A stretch of DNA of 5,819 nt from Atopobium sp. UBA2090 (GCA_002331575.1 DCZG01000156.1:1-5819); one strand, 5' to 3'; positions 1 to 5,807 are shown, counted from the first letter of the stretch. Numbers and translations are program-made. The notes: generated from the letters alone by a model not told the origin.

Positions 1-14
1 TCACCCTTCATCAC
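1..14 (+). repeat. hsdS 3' repeat (IR2), partial copy at window edge
   Basis: Identical to the last part of the 24-bp repeat at 511-534 through TCACCCTTCATCA, diverging after that. It is in direct orientation to 511-534 and inverted relative to 1591-1614. The upstream part of the repeat is presumably outside the window. Confidence 0.7.
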
Positions 15-32
15 CGTAAGCAGGAGAGAGTA

Positions 33-61
33 GCTGTTCCCTCTGCATGCTTGGGAACAGC
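33..61. repeat. 9-bp inverted repeat overlapping the cassette 5' repeat
   Basis: GCTGTTCCC at 33-41 is the exact reverse complement of GGGAACAGC at 53-61, with an 11-bp spacer containing the palindrome GCATGC (45-50). The right arm belongs to the 26-bp repeat, the left arm is unique to this junction. If the arms are taken as 11 bp (9 of 11 matching), the spacer is 7 bp, which is the layout of a tyrosine recombinase core site. The other two copies of the 5' repeat do not show the same perfect left arm, so the role is uncertain. No T-run follows, so a terminator is not favoured. Confidence 0.5.
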
Positions 62-75
62 GTAAGTTGGGGGAG
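50..75 (+). repeat. hsdS 5' inverted repeat IR1, copy in silent cassette
   Basis: 26 bp identical to the reverse complement of 2050-2075, core TTGGGAACAGCGTAAGTT. It encodes WEQRKLGE, the segment that precedes recognition domains in many HsdS proteins. Identity ends sharply on the outer side: GC precedes it here and AC precedes it in hsdS. It shares a 23-bp direct match (47-69) with 5797-5819. Confidence 0.95.
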
Positions 76-510
76 CTGTTTGTTGAAAGCGATGAGCGCT
101 CCTCTGAACTTGAGATTTTGTCCGTTAGCGTGGCCAACGGAATCTACCCTGCATCACAGTCTGATAGAGACACCAATCCAGGGGCGAGCCTTGCCAACTA
201 CAAGGTCGTCCGCCCTGGTGACGTTGTCTATAACAGCATGAGGATGTGGCAAGGCGCAGTCGACTCTAGCCTTTACGAGGGCATCGTAAGTCCAGCTTAT
301 GTGGTTGCTCGCCCGACGGAAGATGTGATTCCCAGGTTCTGTGCCAGGCTTTTGAGAAGACCCGAGTTGCTCGTCCAATACCAGCGGGCGTCGCAAGGAA
401 ACTCCAAAGACACACAAGTTCTGAAGTTCGAAGAGTTTGCAAACATAGTTGTTCATGTGCCCCATGACGGGGACGAGCAGATTGTTGTTGGCGAGATGTT
501 CGACGAACTC

Positions 511-534
511 GACAACCTCATCACCCTTCATCAG
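511..534 (+). repeat. hsdS 3' inverted repeat IR2, copy in silent cassette
   Basis: 24 bp identical to the reverse complement of 1591-1614, starting GACAACCTCATC and encoding DNLITLHQ. It marks the end of the recognition domain. With IR1 it brackets the domain on both sides, so crossovers at both repeats would exchange only the domain, and a crossover at IR2 alone would exchange only the tails. Confidence 0.95.
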
Positions 535-551
535 CGAGAGCCGCCCTTTTG

Positions 552-561
552 ACTTACGCTG
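552..561 (-). repeat. 10-bp remnant of IR1 between cassette and recombinase
   Basis: ACTTACGCTG is the exact reverse complement of CAGCGTAAGT at 58-67, the centre of IR1. It falls in the 13-bp gap between the silent cassette and the recombinase stop. It may be the trace of a decayed third cassette in minus orientation, or chance. Confidence 0.3.
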
Positions 562-565
562 ACAT

Positions 566-1501
566 TCAGACGAGGCTGGTTAGGGAGCGCATCACCAGAT
601 CAACGTCCTTGTTCTCCAGCTCCTGGATGATATGGAGATAGGTCTTCTCTGTGGTGTTCATGCTGGCATGGCCGAGCCTTTTCGCAACGCTCGCTATTGA
701 CACCCCTGCGAAGAGGAGCAAAGAGGCGTGCGTGTGGCGCAGTCCGTGTATCGTGATCACTGGCACCCCAGACTTCTTGCATATCCTCGCGAGGTTGTTG
801 TTGGCCGTCGAGTTGTAAACCTTATCGTTCTCTCTGACAAAGATGGGGCATTCTTCTGGAAGGTCCTTTACCAGGACGGAGAACTGAACTATCAGCTGCC
901 AGTCAATCTGGACCTTCCTGACGGAGGACCGGTTCTTTGTTGGCACGAAGCCCCCGCCGTTCTTGTAGTCCCAAGTTTTGCTTACGGACAGCGTCTGCCT
1001 GGTGAAGTCGAAGTCGGAAGGGGTTATTGCAAGCGCCTCGGAAAACCTCAACCCAGTTTTTGCAACCAGAAGGATGAACCACTCCCAGCTGATCTCTGAC
1101 CCCAAATCGAGGCTAGCGAGCAATCTATGCAGCTCGAACTGGTTGAGATAGCGGCTCTTCTTCGGGCGCGGCGGCTTTCCCTTGACGATTGCCTTCCTAG
1201 TCGGGTCTCTGGGCACGAGCCCGTCATCGACCGCATCGAGCACGGCCCCCTTTAGCAGGTGGTGGAAGTCCATCGTGGTCTGCCGTTCGTGCTCCTTCGC
1301 GTAACCGTTGAGGATCCTCTGGTAGGAGACCCGATCGAGCTCCGACAGTTTCATGCCTGGCGCTAGTCTCTCTATCCAAGCAAGTGCAAGATGGTACTTG
1401 TTGAGCGTCACTTGCCTTACTGCATTTTCCTTGTATATGGAAATCCATTCCTTGTAGTAGTTACAGAACAGGTCATTGCCGGAAAGTTCGTTAAGCATCA
1501 T
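566..1501 (-). CDS. Tyrosine recombinase (hsdS invertase candidate)
   Basis: A 311-residue phage-integrase-family recombinase. Residues about 9-95 form the helical core-binding domain and about 115-300 the catalytic domain. The full catalytic set is visible: R152 in TGLRFSEA, K189, H252 and R255 in IHGLRHTHAS, H278 in RLGHAS, and the nucleophile Y288 in TEKTYLHI. It therefore looks active. It lies between two hsdS cassettes in opposite orientation, the position of recombinases that invert hsdS in phase-variable type I loci such as the pneumococcal one, so its likely substrates are the IR1 and IR2 repeats; this is inferred. Its first ATG overlaps the hsdS stop as ATGA. A second ATG directly follows (1498), and the GAGGTG at 1508-1503 is better spaced for that one, so the protein may start there, one residue shorter. 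GC is clearly below that of hsdM. A prophage-type integrase with an unrelated att site is the alternative, but no phage gene is nearby. Confidence 0.9.
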   Translation of the reverse strand: MMLNELSGNDLFCNYYKEWISIYKENAVRQVTLNKYHLALAWIERLAPGMKLSELDRVSYQRILNGYAKEHERQTTMDFHHLLKGAVLDAVDDGLVPRDPTRKAIVKGKPPRPKKSRYLNQFELHRLLASLDLGSEISWEWFILLVAKTGLRFSEALAITPSDFDFTRQTLSVSKTWDYKNGGGFVPTKNRSSVRKVQIDWQLIVQFSVLVKDLPEECPIFVRENDKVYNSTANNNLARICKKSGVPVITIHGLRHTHASLLLFAGVSIASVAKRLGHASMNTTEKTYLHIIQELENKDVDLVMRSLTSLV

Positions 1502-2121
1502 TCACCTCGATAATGCATGCAGGGCGACTCTCTTCTTATGGATGGAAACAGCGGAATTGGAATACCGCAAGAAGGAAGTGAAAACTCACACTGATGAAGG
1601 GTGATGAGGTTGTCAATCGAACTTAAGAAGTGCGAAATATGCGACTGCTCTTCGATTGTCGAAGGAACGGATGCCTCAATTTCTGCAAATCGATCATATT
1701 TTAAAGTTTGAGTGTCTTTTGAATTTCCCTGAGAGTCGCAAAGGTATTTGTATAGCATCGTCGGTTGCCTGAGAAGGTGGCCAAAGCAAGTCGAATCAAG
1801 CTGGACCTTTGGCCTTGCAACCACATAAGCTGGGCTTACGATGCCGTCATATGCACTGGCATCAACTGCGCCTTGCCACATACGCATACTGTTGTAGACG
1901 ATATCTCCGCGATGCACGACCTTGTATTTCGCAAGACTCGCGCCAGGGTTTGTGTCTCTGTCTGATTCTGATGCGGGGTAGATTCCGTTTGCCACACTGA
2001 CCGACAGTATTTCTAGCTCAGAGGATCGTTCGTCGCTCTCGGCAAATAACTCCCCCAACTTACGCTGTTCCCAAGGTTCAGTGAATCCGGCGAAGCGAAT
2101 AGCCGGGACATTGCCGCTCAT
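1498..2121 (-). CDS. hsdS: Type I DNA specificity subunit, half-length (expressed copy)
   Basis: HsdS chooses the DNA sequence that a type I enzyme methylates or cuts. This 207-residue protein has a fixed N-terminus (1-16, MSGNVPAIRFAGFTEP), the WEQRKLGEL motif, one recognition domain (about 20-168), DNLITLHQ (170-177), and a 30-residue tail (178-207) rich in proline and serine that does not resemble the helix normally following this motif. Usual HsdS proteins are about 400 residues with two such domains, so this is half a subunit. Half-size HsdS can dimerise in some systems, giving a symmetric two-part target; the odd tail may interfere with that. The start at 2121 is chosen because it overlaps the hsdM stop (ATGA) and begins the conserved N-terminus; upstream in-frame codons lie inside hsdM. 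The stop overlaps the recombinase start. IR1 at 2050-2075 and IR2 at 1591-1614 make all but its N-terminus exchangeable with the silent cassette. Confidence 0.9.
   Translation of the reverse strand: MSGNVPAIRFAGFTEPWEQRKLGELFAESDERSSELEILSVSVANGIYPASESDRDTNPGASLAKYKVVHRGDIVYNSMRMWQGAVDASAYDGIVSPAYVVARPKVQLDSTCFGHLLRQPTMLYKYLCDSQGNSKDTQTLKYDRFAEIEASVPSTIEEQSHISHFLSSIDNLITLHQCEFSLPSCGIPIPLFPSIRRESPCMHYRGE
1591..1614 (-). repeat. hsdS 3' inverted repeat IR2, copy in expressed hsdS
   Basis: 24 bp identical, in opposite orientation, to 511-534. It encodes DNLITLHQ of HsdS. A crossover with 511-534 would invert about 1.1 kb that holds the whole recombinase gene, and replace the 30-residue HsdS tail with REPPF. 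Confidence 0.95.
2050..2075 (-). repeat. hsdS 5' inverted repeat IR1, copy in expressed hsdS
   Basis: 26 bp identical, in opposite orientation, to 50-75, and to the visible 20 bp at 5800-5819. It encodes WEQRKLGE at residues 17-24 of HsdS, directly after the fixed N-terminus. A crossover with 50-75 would invert about 2.0 kb. Confidence 0.95.
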
Positions 2122-4691
2122 CGCGCCTCGCCCCCCAGAAGGTCCATGAGCTCGTGAATGCCGGCCATGTCGCACTCGTTGCCCGTAAGCTGTCCGAGCA
2201 TCTGTGAGAGATGGCTCTCCTCTTCGCGAATCTGCTCGTCCACCTCGGCGAACGTCGTCTCGTACTTCTTGGAGAGGTCCCTGACCCTGTCAACGAGGCC
2301 GTCGATCTCGGCGCGAGAGAGGGCGGCGATTCCGTCCTCGACGGGACGGTTCCACTTGGCATCCAGAAGCTCGCGTGCCTGTTGGTCGGAAAGCCCTTCG
2401 ATGGCGCACTTTGTGCTTGCCTCGAGCCTCGCGGAGAGGCTCTTCTGCTCCCTCTTCGCGGCCTTCTGCTCCTCGAGCAGGGACCGGGCATTCTCGACCT
2501 GGTCGGCAAGCTCGTCCTCGTCGCCATCGGAGCGCAGCTCGTTGACCGCCCTCCTGAGCTTTGAGGCCACAAAGGCGTCGCCCGCGTCGTTGAGCGCCTC
2601 GCCGAGGGCAGCCTTGTCGTCCTCCGTGAGGCCCTCGACTATCTCGGAGAGCTCCCCGTCGATGGCCGCCATGCGGTCGCTGACGGAGTCGAGCGCACGC
2701 AGGTCGTCGGCGAGAAGCTCGCGCTGGACGAGGTCGAAGGGCAGCACGTGGCCGCGCCAGCCGTCCTGCACCTCCACCTCCTTGCCGCCCTTTTTCTTCG
2801 TCACCATGTTGGGGTCGACCCTCTTGAGGGCGTCGAAGCCCTCGGTCTGGATGACCTCGAGGTCGGCCTCGATGCCCTGCCAGGAGTCGTCGAGGACCTG
2901 GTAGGCGTCATAGGGGTCCACCAGCCTCTCGCCCCCGAGCCTGTCGAAGATCTCCCGGGCGAGCCCGTCCTCCTCGGTCGGCAGATTGACGAGCGAGGAC
3001 TCGTCGACGAGCTCGTCGTAGAGCCACTGCCCGAAGTCGGAGAACCGCGCGTCGTAGGAGTCCAGGTACCCGCGCACGGCGGGGCTGTTCCTCACGGTCT
3101 CCCCCACGTCCTCGGGCCTGAGGCGAACGGTCGCGCCGCCGGCCGACTCGAAGAGCTCGTCGCGCAGTCCGGGCAGCGCGTCCCAGTAGCGCCCGAGCGC
3201 GTCGACCTCGGCGACGGGGATGCCGCCGAACATCGTCGCGTAGATGTCCCAGGTCTCGGGGGCCTCGGACGAGTCAACGTAGCGTGGGATGTTGAGGTTG
3301 TAGCCGTTGTCGCGGATCTCCTGCTTTGGGACAACGCGGCAGAAGCGCTCGACGTCCTTCCGGCTTTGGTAGGCGTCCACGATGCGGCGGATGTCGCAGG
3401 CGCGGAGCCTGTTGTTCTTGCCGTCCTTCACGAATCCCTTCGAGGCGTCGATGATGAGCACGTCATCGCTTTGCCGGCGCTTCTTGAGCACCATCACGAT
3501 CGTGGGGATTCCGGTGCCGAAGAAGATGTTGGCGGGGAGGCCGATGATGGCGTCGACGTTCTCGTTCTCCACGAGGGCGGTGCGGATCTTCTCCTCCTCG
3601 CCGCCGCGGAACAGCACGCCATGCGGCAGGACGATGCACATCACGCCGTCCGGCTTCAGGTGGTAGAGGTCGTGCAGCAGGAAGGCGTAGTCTGCCTTGC
3701 TCTTGGGGGCGACGCCGTAGCCGTCGAAGCGCCTGTCGGAGTCCTTGCCCTCCGGGTCCCAGCGCTGTGAGTACGGCGGGTTCGAGACGACCGCGTCCAC
3801 GAAGAGCGGCTCGTAGGACTCAGGGTGCCCCTCCTCGAACCACGGCCAGTCGTCCTCGAGCGTGTCGCCGCAGCGGCACACGATGTTGTCCGGCGCGATG
3901 CCGCGCATCACGAGGTTCATGCGCGTGAGGTTGTAGGTGTTCTCCTTGAGCTCCTGGGCGTAGTACTTGACGGACCCGCGGTAGCCCTGCTGCCGTGCGA
4001 CCGCCTCGCCGATGGTGATGAGCAGCGAGCCCGAGCCGGAGGTCGGGTCGTATACGGTGACCTCGCCGCGGCCCGCCAGGTTCTGCGCCACGATCCGGGA
4101 GATGAGGACGGAGACCTCGTGCGGGGTGTAGAACTCGCCGGCCTTCTTGCCGGCGTTGGCGGCGAAGTTGCTGATCAGGTACTCGTAGATGTAGCCGAGC
4201 ACGTCGTAGCCCTGCTTGCCGTCCATGGGGATGTCCCGGATGAGCTGCAGGAGCGCGCCGATCGCCTTGGTCTGCGCCCCGGAGGTGTCCCCCAGCTTCG
4301 AGAGGCCGGTCTCGAGGGTGTCGAAGATCTTGTCGAACACGTTCCTGTGTGACGGCTTGATGAGGCGCGAAAAGGCGGAGAGAGCGTCCCTCACGTCCGA
4401 GACGTCGAAGTCCGAGCCCTTGGCGAGCCACGTCGAGTAGAGGTCGTCGTACGAGATGAAGTAGCCAAGGTTGTTCTGGACGTAGGAGAGGGTCTCGGGG
4501 TCATCCTCCCTGACCGTCTCCATGCTCTCACTGTCGAAGCCGTTCTTGAGCAGGAACTGCTCCTCGCGGTCCGAGAGGAACTTGTAGAAGATGAAGCCGA
4601 GGATGTAGTCCTTGTACTCGCTCGCCTCGATCTTAGAGCGCATCTCGTTGGCCGACGCCCAGATCCGGGCGGCTAGCTGCTGCTTGTTCAT
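2118..4691 (-). CDS. hsdM: Type I N6-adenine DNA methyltransferase subunit, long form
   Basis: HsdM transfers a methyl group from S-adenosylmethionine to adenine in the target chosen by HsdS, and forms the core of the type I complex. An N-terminal helical HsdM domain (about 1-140) is followed by the methyltransferase domain: GEFYTPHEVS at 185-194, the cofactor loop DPTSGSGSLL at 215-224 (motif I), the catalytic NPPY at 304-307 (motif IV), and GYNLNIPRYV at 463-472. All key residues are intact. At 857 residues it exceeds the usual 500-550; the extra part (about 480-857) is charged and predicted helical, with likely coiled coil around 655-760 and 790-832. The start at 4691 fits the typical MNKQQLAARIW N-terminus and overlaps the preceding stop as ATGA; a purine-rich GGGGAAAGAGA lies just upstream. 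The stop overlaps the hsdS start. GC is high compared with hsdS and the recombinase. Confidence 0.96.
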   Translation of the reverse strand: MNKQQLAARIWASANEMRSKIEASEYKDYILGFIFYKFLSDREEQFLLKNGFDSESMETVREDDPETLSYVQNNLGYFISYDDLYSTWLAKGSDFDVSDVRDALSAFSRLIKPSHRNVFDKIFDTLETGLSKLGDTSGAQTKAIGALLQLIRDIPMDGKQGYDVLGYIYEYLISNFAANAGKKAGEFYTPHEVSVLISRIVAQNLAGRGEVTVYDPTSGSGSLLITIGEAVARQQGYRGSVKYYAQELKENTYNLTRMNLVMRGIAPDNIVCRCGDTLEDDWPWFEEGHPESYEPLFVDAVVSNPPYSQRWDPEGKDSDRRFDGYGVAPKSKADYAFLLHDLYHLKPDGVMCIVLPHGVLFRGGEEEKIRTALVENENVDAIIGLPANIFFGTGIPTIVMVLKKRRQSDDVLIIDASKGFVKDGKNNRLRACDIRRIVDAYQSRKDVERFCRVVPKQEIRDNGYNLNIPRYVDSSEAPETWDIYATMFGGIPVAEVDALGRYWDALPGLRDELFESAGGATVRLRPEDVGETVRNSPAVRGYLDSYDARFSDFGQWLYDELVDESSLVNLPTEEDGLAREIFDRLGGERLVDPYDAYQVLDDSWQGIEADLEVIQTEGFDALKRVDPNMVTKKKGGKEVEVQDGWRGHVLPFDLVQRELLADDLRALDSVSDRMAAIDGELSEIVEGLTEDDKAALGEALNDAGDAFVASKLRRAVNELRSDGDEDELADQVENARSLLEEQKAAKREQKSLSARLEASTKCAIEGLSDQQARELLDAKWNRPVEDGIAALSRAEIDGLVDRVRDLSKKYETTFAEVDEQIREEESHLSQMLGQLTGNECDMAGIHELMDLLGGEAR

Positions 4692-5530
4692 CGGGTCTCT
4701 TTCCCCTTCCCCCTGTAGGCGGCGTCGAGAGTCTCGCCCGCCTCGTTTACCCATTCGGTCCAGCCGTTCTGGCTTCCCCCGAGCACGAACACCGCAGCCG
4801 AGCTCGGGCTGCCGAATGCCACGTCGTCCCGCAGGGTGGACACCCCAGACCCTTCCCCGAAGAGCTCCCGCCTCGCGTCCGCGGCGCCGACGTTCTTGAG
4901 GACGGGCCGGGAGAGGTCGACCTGCGAGCCCGCGAGGACCGTGAACCTCCCCGTGCGCTCGTCGTAGCGCCCTTTCGCGACGACGCCGTTCCTCCTGGTG
5001 TGGAATACTGCATGGCCGGCGGGGATCGCGGCGTCCGTGCGGTCGAGCGCATAGCCGAGAACGGCCATCCGGAAGAGGATGCTCTTGTGCAGGCGCATTA
5101 CCGTCTGCTCCTTGTATGGGCTCACGTAGGGCTGCGGGGTCTCGAGGTTGTCGGTCTCGTACGAGCCGTGCGTACGGACGTAGCCGATCGCGTCAGCCTC
5201 TAGCGCGTCCAGGACGTCCCTGTCCATGTTCGACTCGTCATCCAGGAACATGACTGCCTTGTTCCAGAACTCCTTCCTGGACTTGTGGGAGTCCAGTCTG
5301 GCCAGCCCCTGGGTGGTCTGCCCCGCATACACGCGACTAATGACCCCATGGTCCTCGTCCAGGAGGTAGTAGATGCCCCTCTTCGGGATGTCAGGCAGCC
5401 TCTTCGCCTCCGAGAGGAGCTCTCGGGGCACGACCACGGTCGTGAGCGACTCTCCCTCGACGTGGCAGATCCTGATTCCGTCCGGCTCGCTCCCTATGAG
5501 CCGGACGGTCATCGTGGTGAGCTCGATCAT
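4688..5530 (-). CDS. GIY-YIG nuclease-like protein with DUF4357-type C-terminus
   Basis: A 280-residue protein. Residues about 50-130 match the GIY-YIG nuclease fold: G52-I53-Y54 in RGIYYLL, the second motif as Y68-A69-G70 in VYAGQT, R78 and H82 in RLDSH, a candidate metal-binding E111 in ALEADAI, and N128 near the domain end. Residues about 222-273, with SPSSAAVFVLGGSQNGW and WVNEAGETLDAAYR, resemble the DUF4357 domain (named from memory of the family pattern). Proteins with this pair of domains often accompany type I restriction genes; their role there is not settled, and a nuclease or a modifier of restriction are both possible. The start at 5530 is chosen because it forms an ATGA overlap with the preceding stop and begins a plausible strand; an earlier in-frame ATG at 5566 would lie within the upstream gene. 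The stop overlaps the hsdM start, which puts it in the same operon. No signal peptide or membrane segment is seen. Confidence 0.85.
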   Translation of the reverse strand: MIELTTMTVRLIGSEPDGIRICHVEGESLTTVVVPRELLSEAKRLPDIPKRGIYYLLDEDHGVISRVYAGQTTQGLARLDSHKSRKEFWNKAVMFLDDESNMDRDVLDALEADAIGYVRTHGSYETDNLETPQPYVSPYKEQTVMRLHKSILFRMAVLGYALDRTDAAIPAGHAVFHTRRNGVVAKGRYDERTGRFTVLAGSQVDLSRPVLKNVGAADARRELFGEGSGVSTLRDDVAFGSPSSAAVFVLGGSQNGWTEWVNEAGETLDAAYRGKGKETR

Positions 5531-5736
5531 TTGCGGTCGGCCCCCGAAAGGCGGTCGATGAGGCACATCTTGACGTAGGAGGCCAGACTCATCCCGGAGA
5601 GGCTCGCCGCCTCCTTGGCGGAGTCCCGAAGGCTGCGCGGCATTCTTAGCGTTACAGAGACGTTCTCCGAGTCCGTGAGGAAGCCTTGGATCTCCGTAGG
5701 CGTGGCACCGGAGTCAACGAGTTCCGAGTACTTCAT
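5527..5736 (-). CDS. Small ribbon-helix-helix DNA-binding protein
   Basis: A 69-residue protein and first gene of the operon. Residues 25-33 (NVSVTLRMP) form the DNA-contacting strand, 35-48 the first helix, and 50-63 (SLASYVKMCLIDRL) the second, the pattern of Arc/MetJ-type dimers and of antitoxins. The first 24 residues are acidic and probably flexible. Such proteins often bind their own promoter, so it may control the whole methylation operon; that is inferred. It could alternatively be the antitoxin partner of the nuclease-like protein encoded directly downstream, with which it shares an ATGA overlap. The start is supported by GGAGGG at 5747-5742, five bases before the ATG. Confidence 0.82.
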   Translation of the reverse strand: MKYSELVDSGATPTEIQGFLTDSENVSVTLRMPRSLRDSAKEAASLSGMSLASYVKMCLIDRLSGADRK

Positions 5737-5741
5737 AAGCG

Positions 5742-5747
5742 CCCTCC
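5742..5747 (-). promoter_or_regulatory. Ribosome binding site of the first operon gene
   Basis: GGAGGG on the minus strand, five bases (CGCTT) before the ATG at 5736. It is the strongest Shine-Dalgarno in the window and the only gene start here that does not overlap a preceding stop, consistent with it being the entry point of the operon. Confidence 0.75.
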
Positions 5748-5778
5748 ATAGAACGCAGGATGCATTACATACGACGTT

Positions 5779-5807
5779 ATTCTAACTTCTGTACCAATGC
5801 TTGGGAA
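5779..5807 (-). promoter_or_regulatory. Candidate operon promoter
   Basis: On the minus strand TTCCCA (5807-5802; 4 of 6 to the consensus -35) and TAGAAT (5784-5779; 5 of 6 to the -10) are separated by 17 bases, which would place the transcript start near 5772 and a leader of about 36 bases. The -35 falls inside the IR1 copy at the right edge. This is the only gap upstream of the operon seen here, but the match is modest and a promoter beyond the window cannot be excluded. Confidence 0.35.

Larger units (their letters stand above)
1..65 (+). pseudogene. 3' end of an upstream hsdS cassette (partial)
   Basis: The window opens in the 3' repeat that ends every hsdS cassette here: the first 14 bases match the second half of the 24-bp repeat at 511-534. 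Read in the frame that gives ITLHH in the repeat, the frame continues for about 20 codons (RKQERVAVPSACLGTA) and stops at the TAA at 63-65. That stop lies inside the next cassette's 5' repeat, in a different frame. In complete HsdS proteins the motif LITLHQRK is followed by a long helix; here only a few such residues (RKQERV) remain before the sequence runs into the neighbouring cassette. It is therefore most likely the tail of a silent, truncated cassette whose recognition domain lies outside the window. Its 5' end, and whether it is ever expressed, cannot be seen. Confidence 0.6.
34..552 (+). pseudogene. Silent hsdS target-recognition cassette
   Basis: An open frame runs from just after the TAG at 31-33 to the TGA at 550-552. 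It encodes WEQRKLGEL, a full recognition domain, DNLITLHQ, and a short tail REPPF. It lacks the fixed N-terminus of the expressed gene, has no ATG with a ribosome site at its 5' end, and has no visible promoter, so it reads as a storage cassette rather than a gene. Over the first 88 residues from WEQRKL it is about 90% identical to the expressed HsdS; after AYVVARP the two diverge strongly apart from a shared SQGNSKDTQ.LK stretch. Inversion between the 26-bp repeats would fuse it to the 16 N-terminal codons of hsdS and give a protein of about 182 residues. Its last base lies 13 bases before the convergent recombinase gene. A TTG start at 67 is formally possible but would remove the conserved WEQRK and has no ribosome site. 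Confidence 0.8.

Noticed and set aside
531..562. TCAGCG / CGCTGA inverted repeat as a bidirectional terminator between the cassette and recombinase
   Set aside because: Six-base arms with a 20-base loop and no T-run after either arm; too weak to call.
1580..1591. GTGAAAACTCAC palindrome next to IR2 as a recombinase accessory site
   Set aside because: Four-base arms and no second copy beside the other IR2 copies.
2748..3770. Long plus-strand open frame opposite hsdM (340 codons)
   Set aside because: It lies antisense to the well-conserved methyltransferase motifs, its product is low-complexity valine/leucine-rich, and it has no ribosome site; a shadow of the GC-rich gene.
3820..4431. Arginine-rich open frame in another frame of hsdM
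   Set aside because: Typical out-of-frame reading of a GC-rich gene; very high Arg/Gly/His and no recognisable domain.
5762..5800. GCATT (5762-5766) and AATGC (5796-5800) as an operator for the ribbon-helix-helix protein
   Set aside because: Arms of five bases separated by 29 bases are too short and too far apart to support without binding data.
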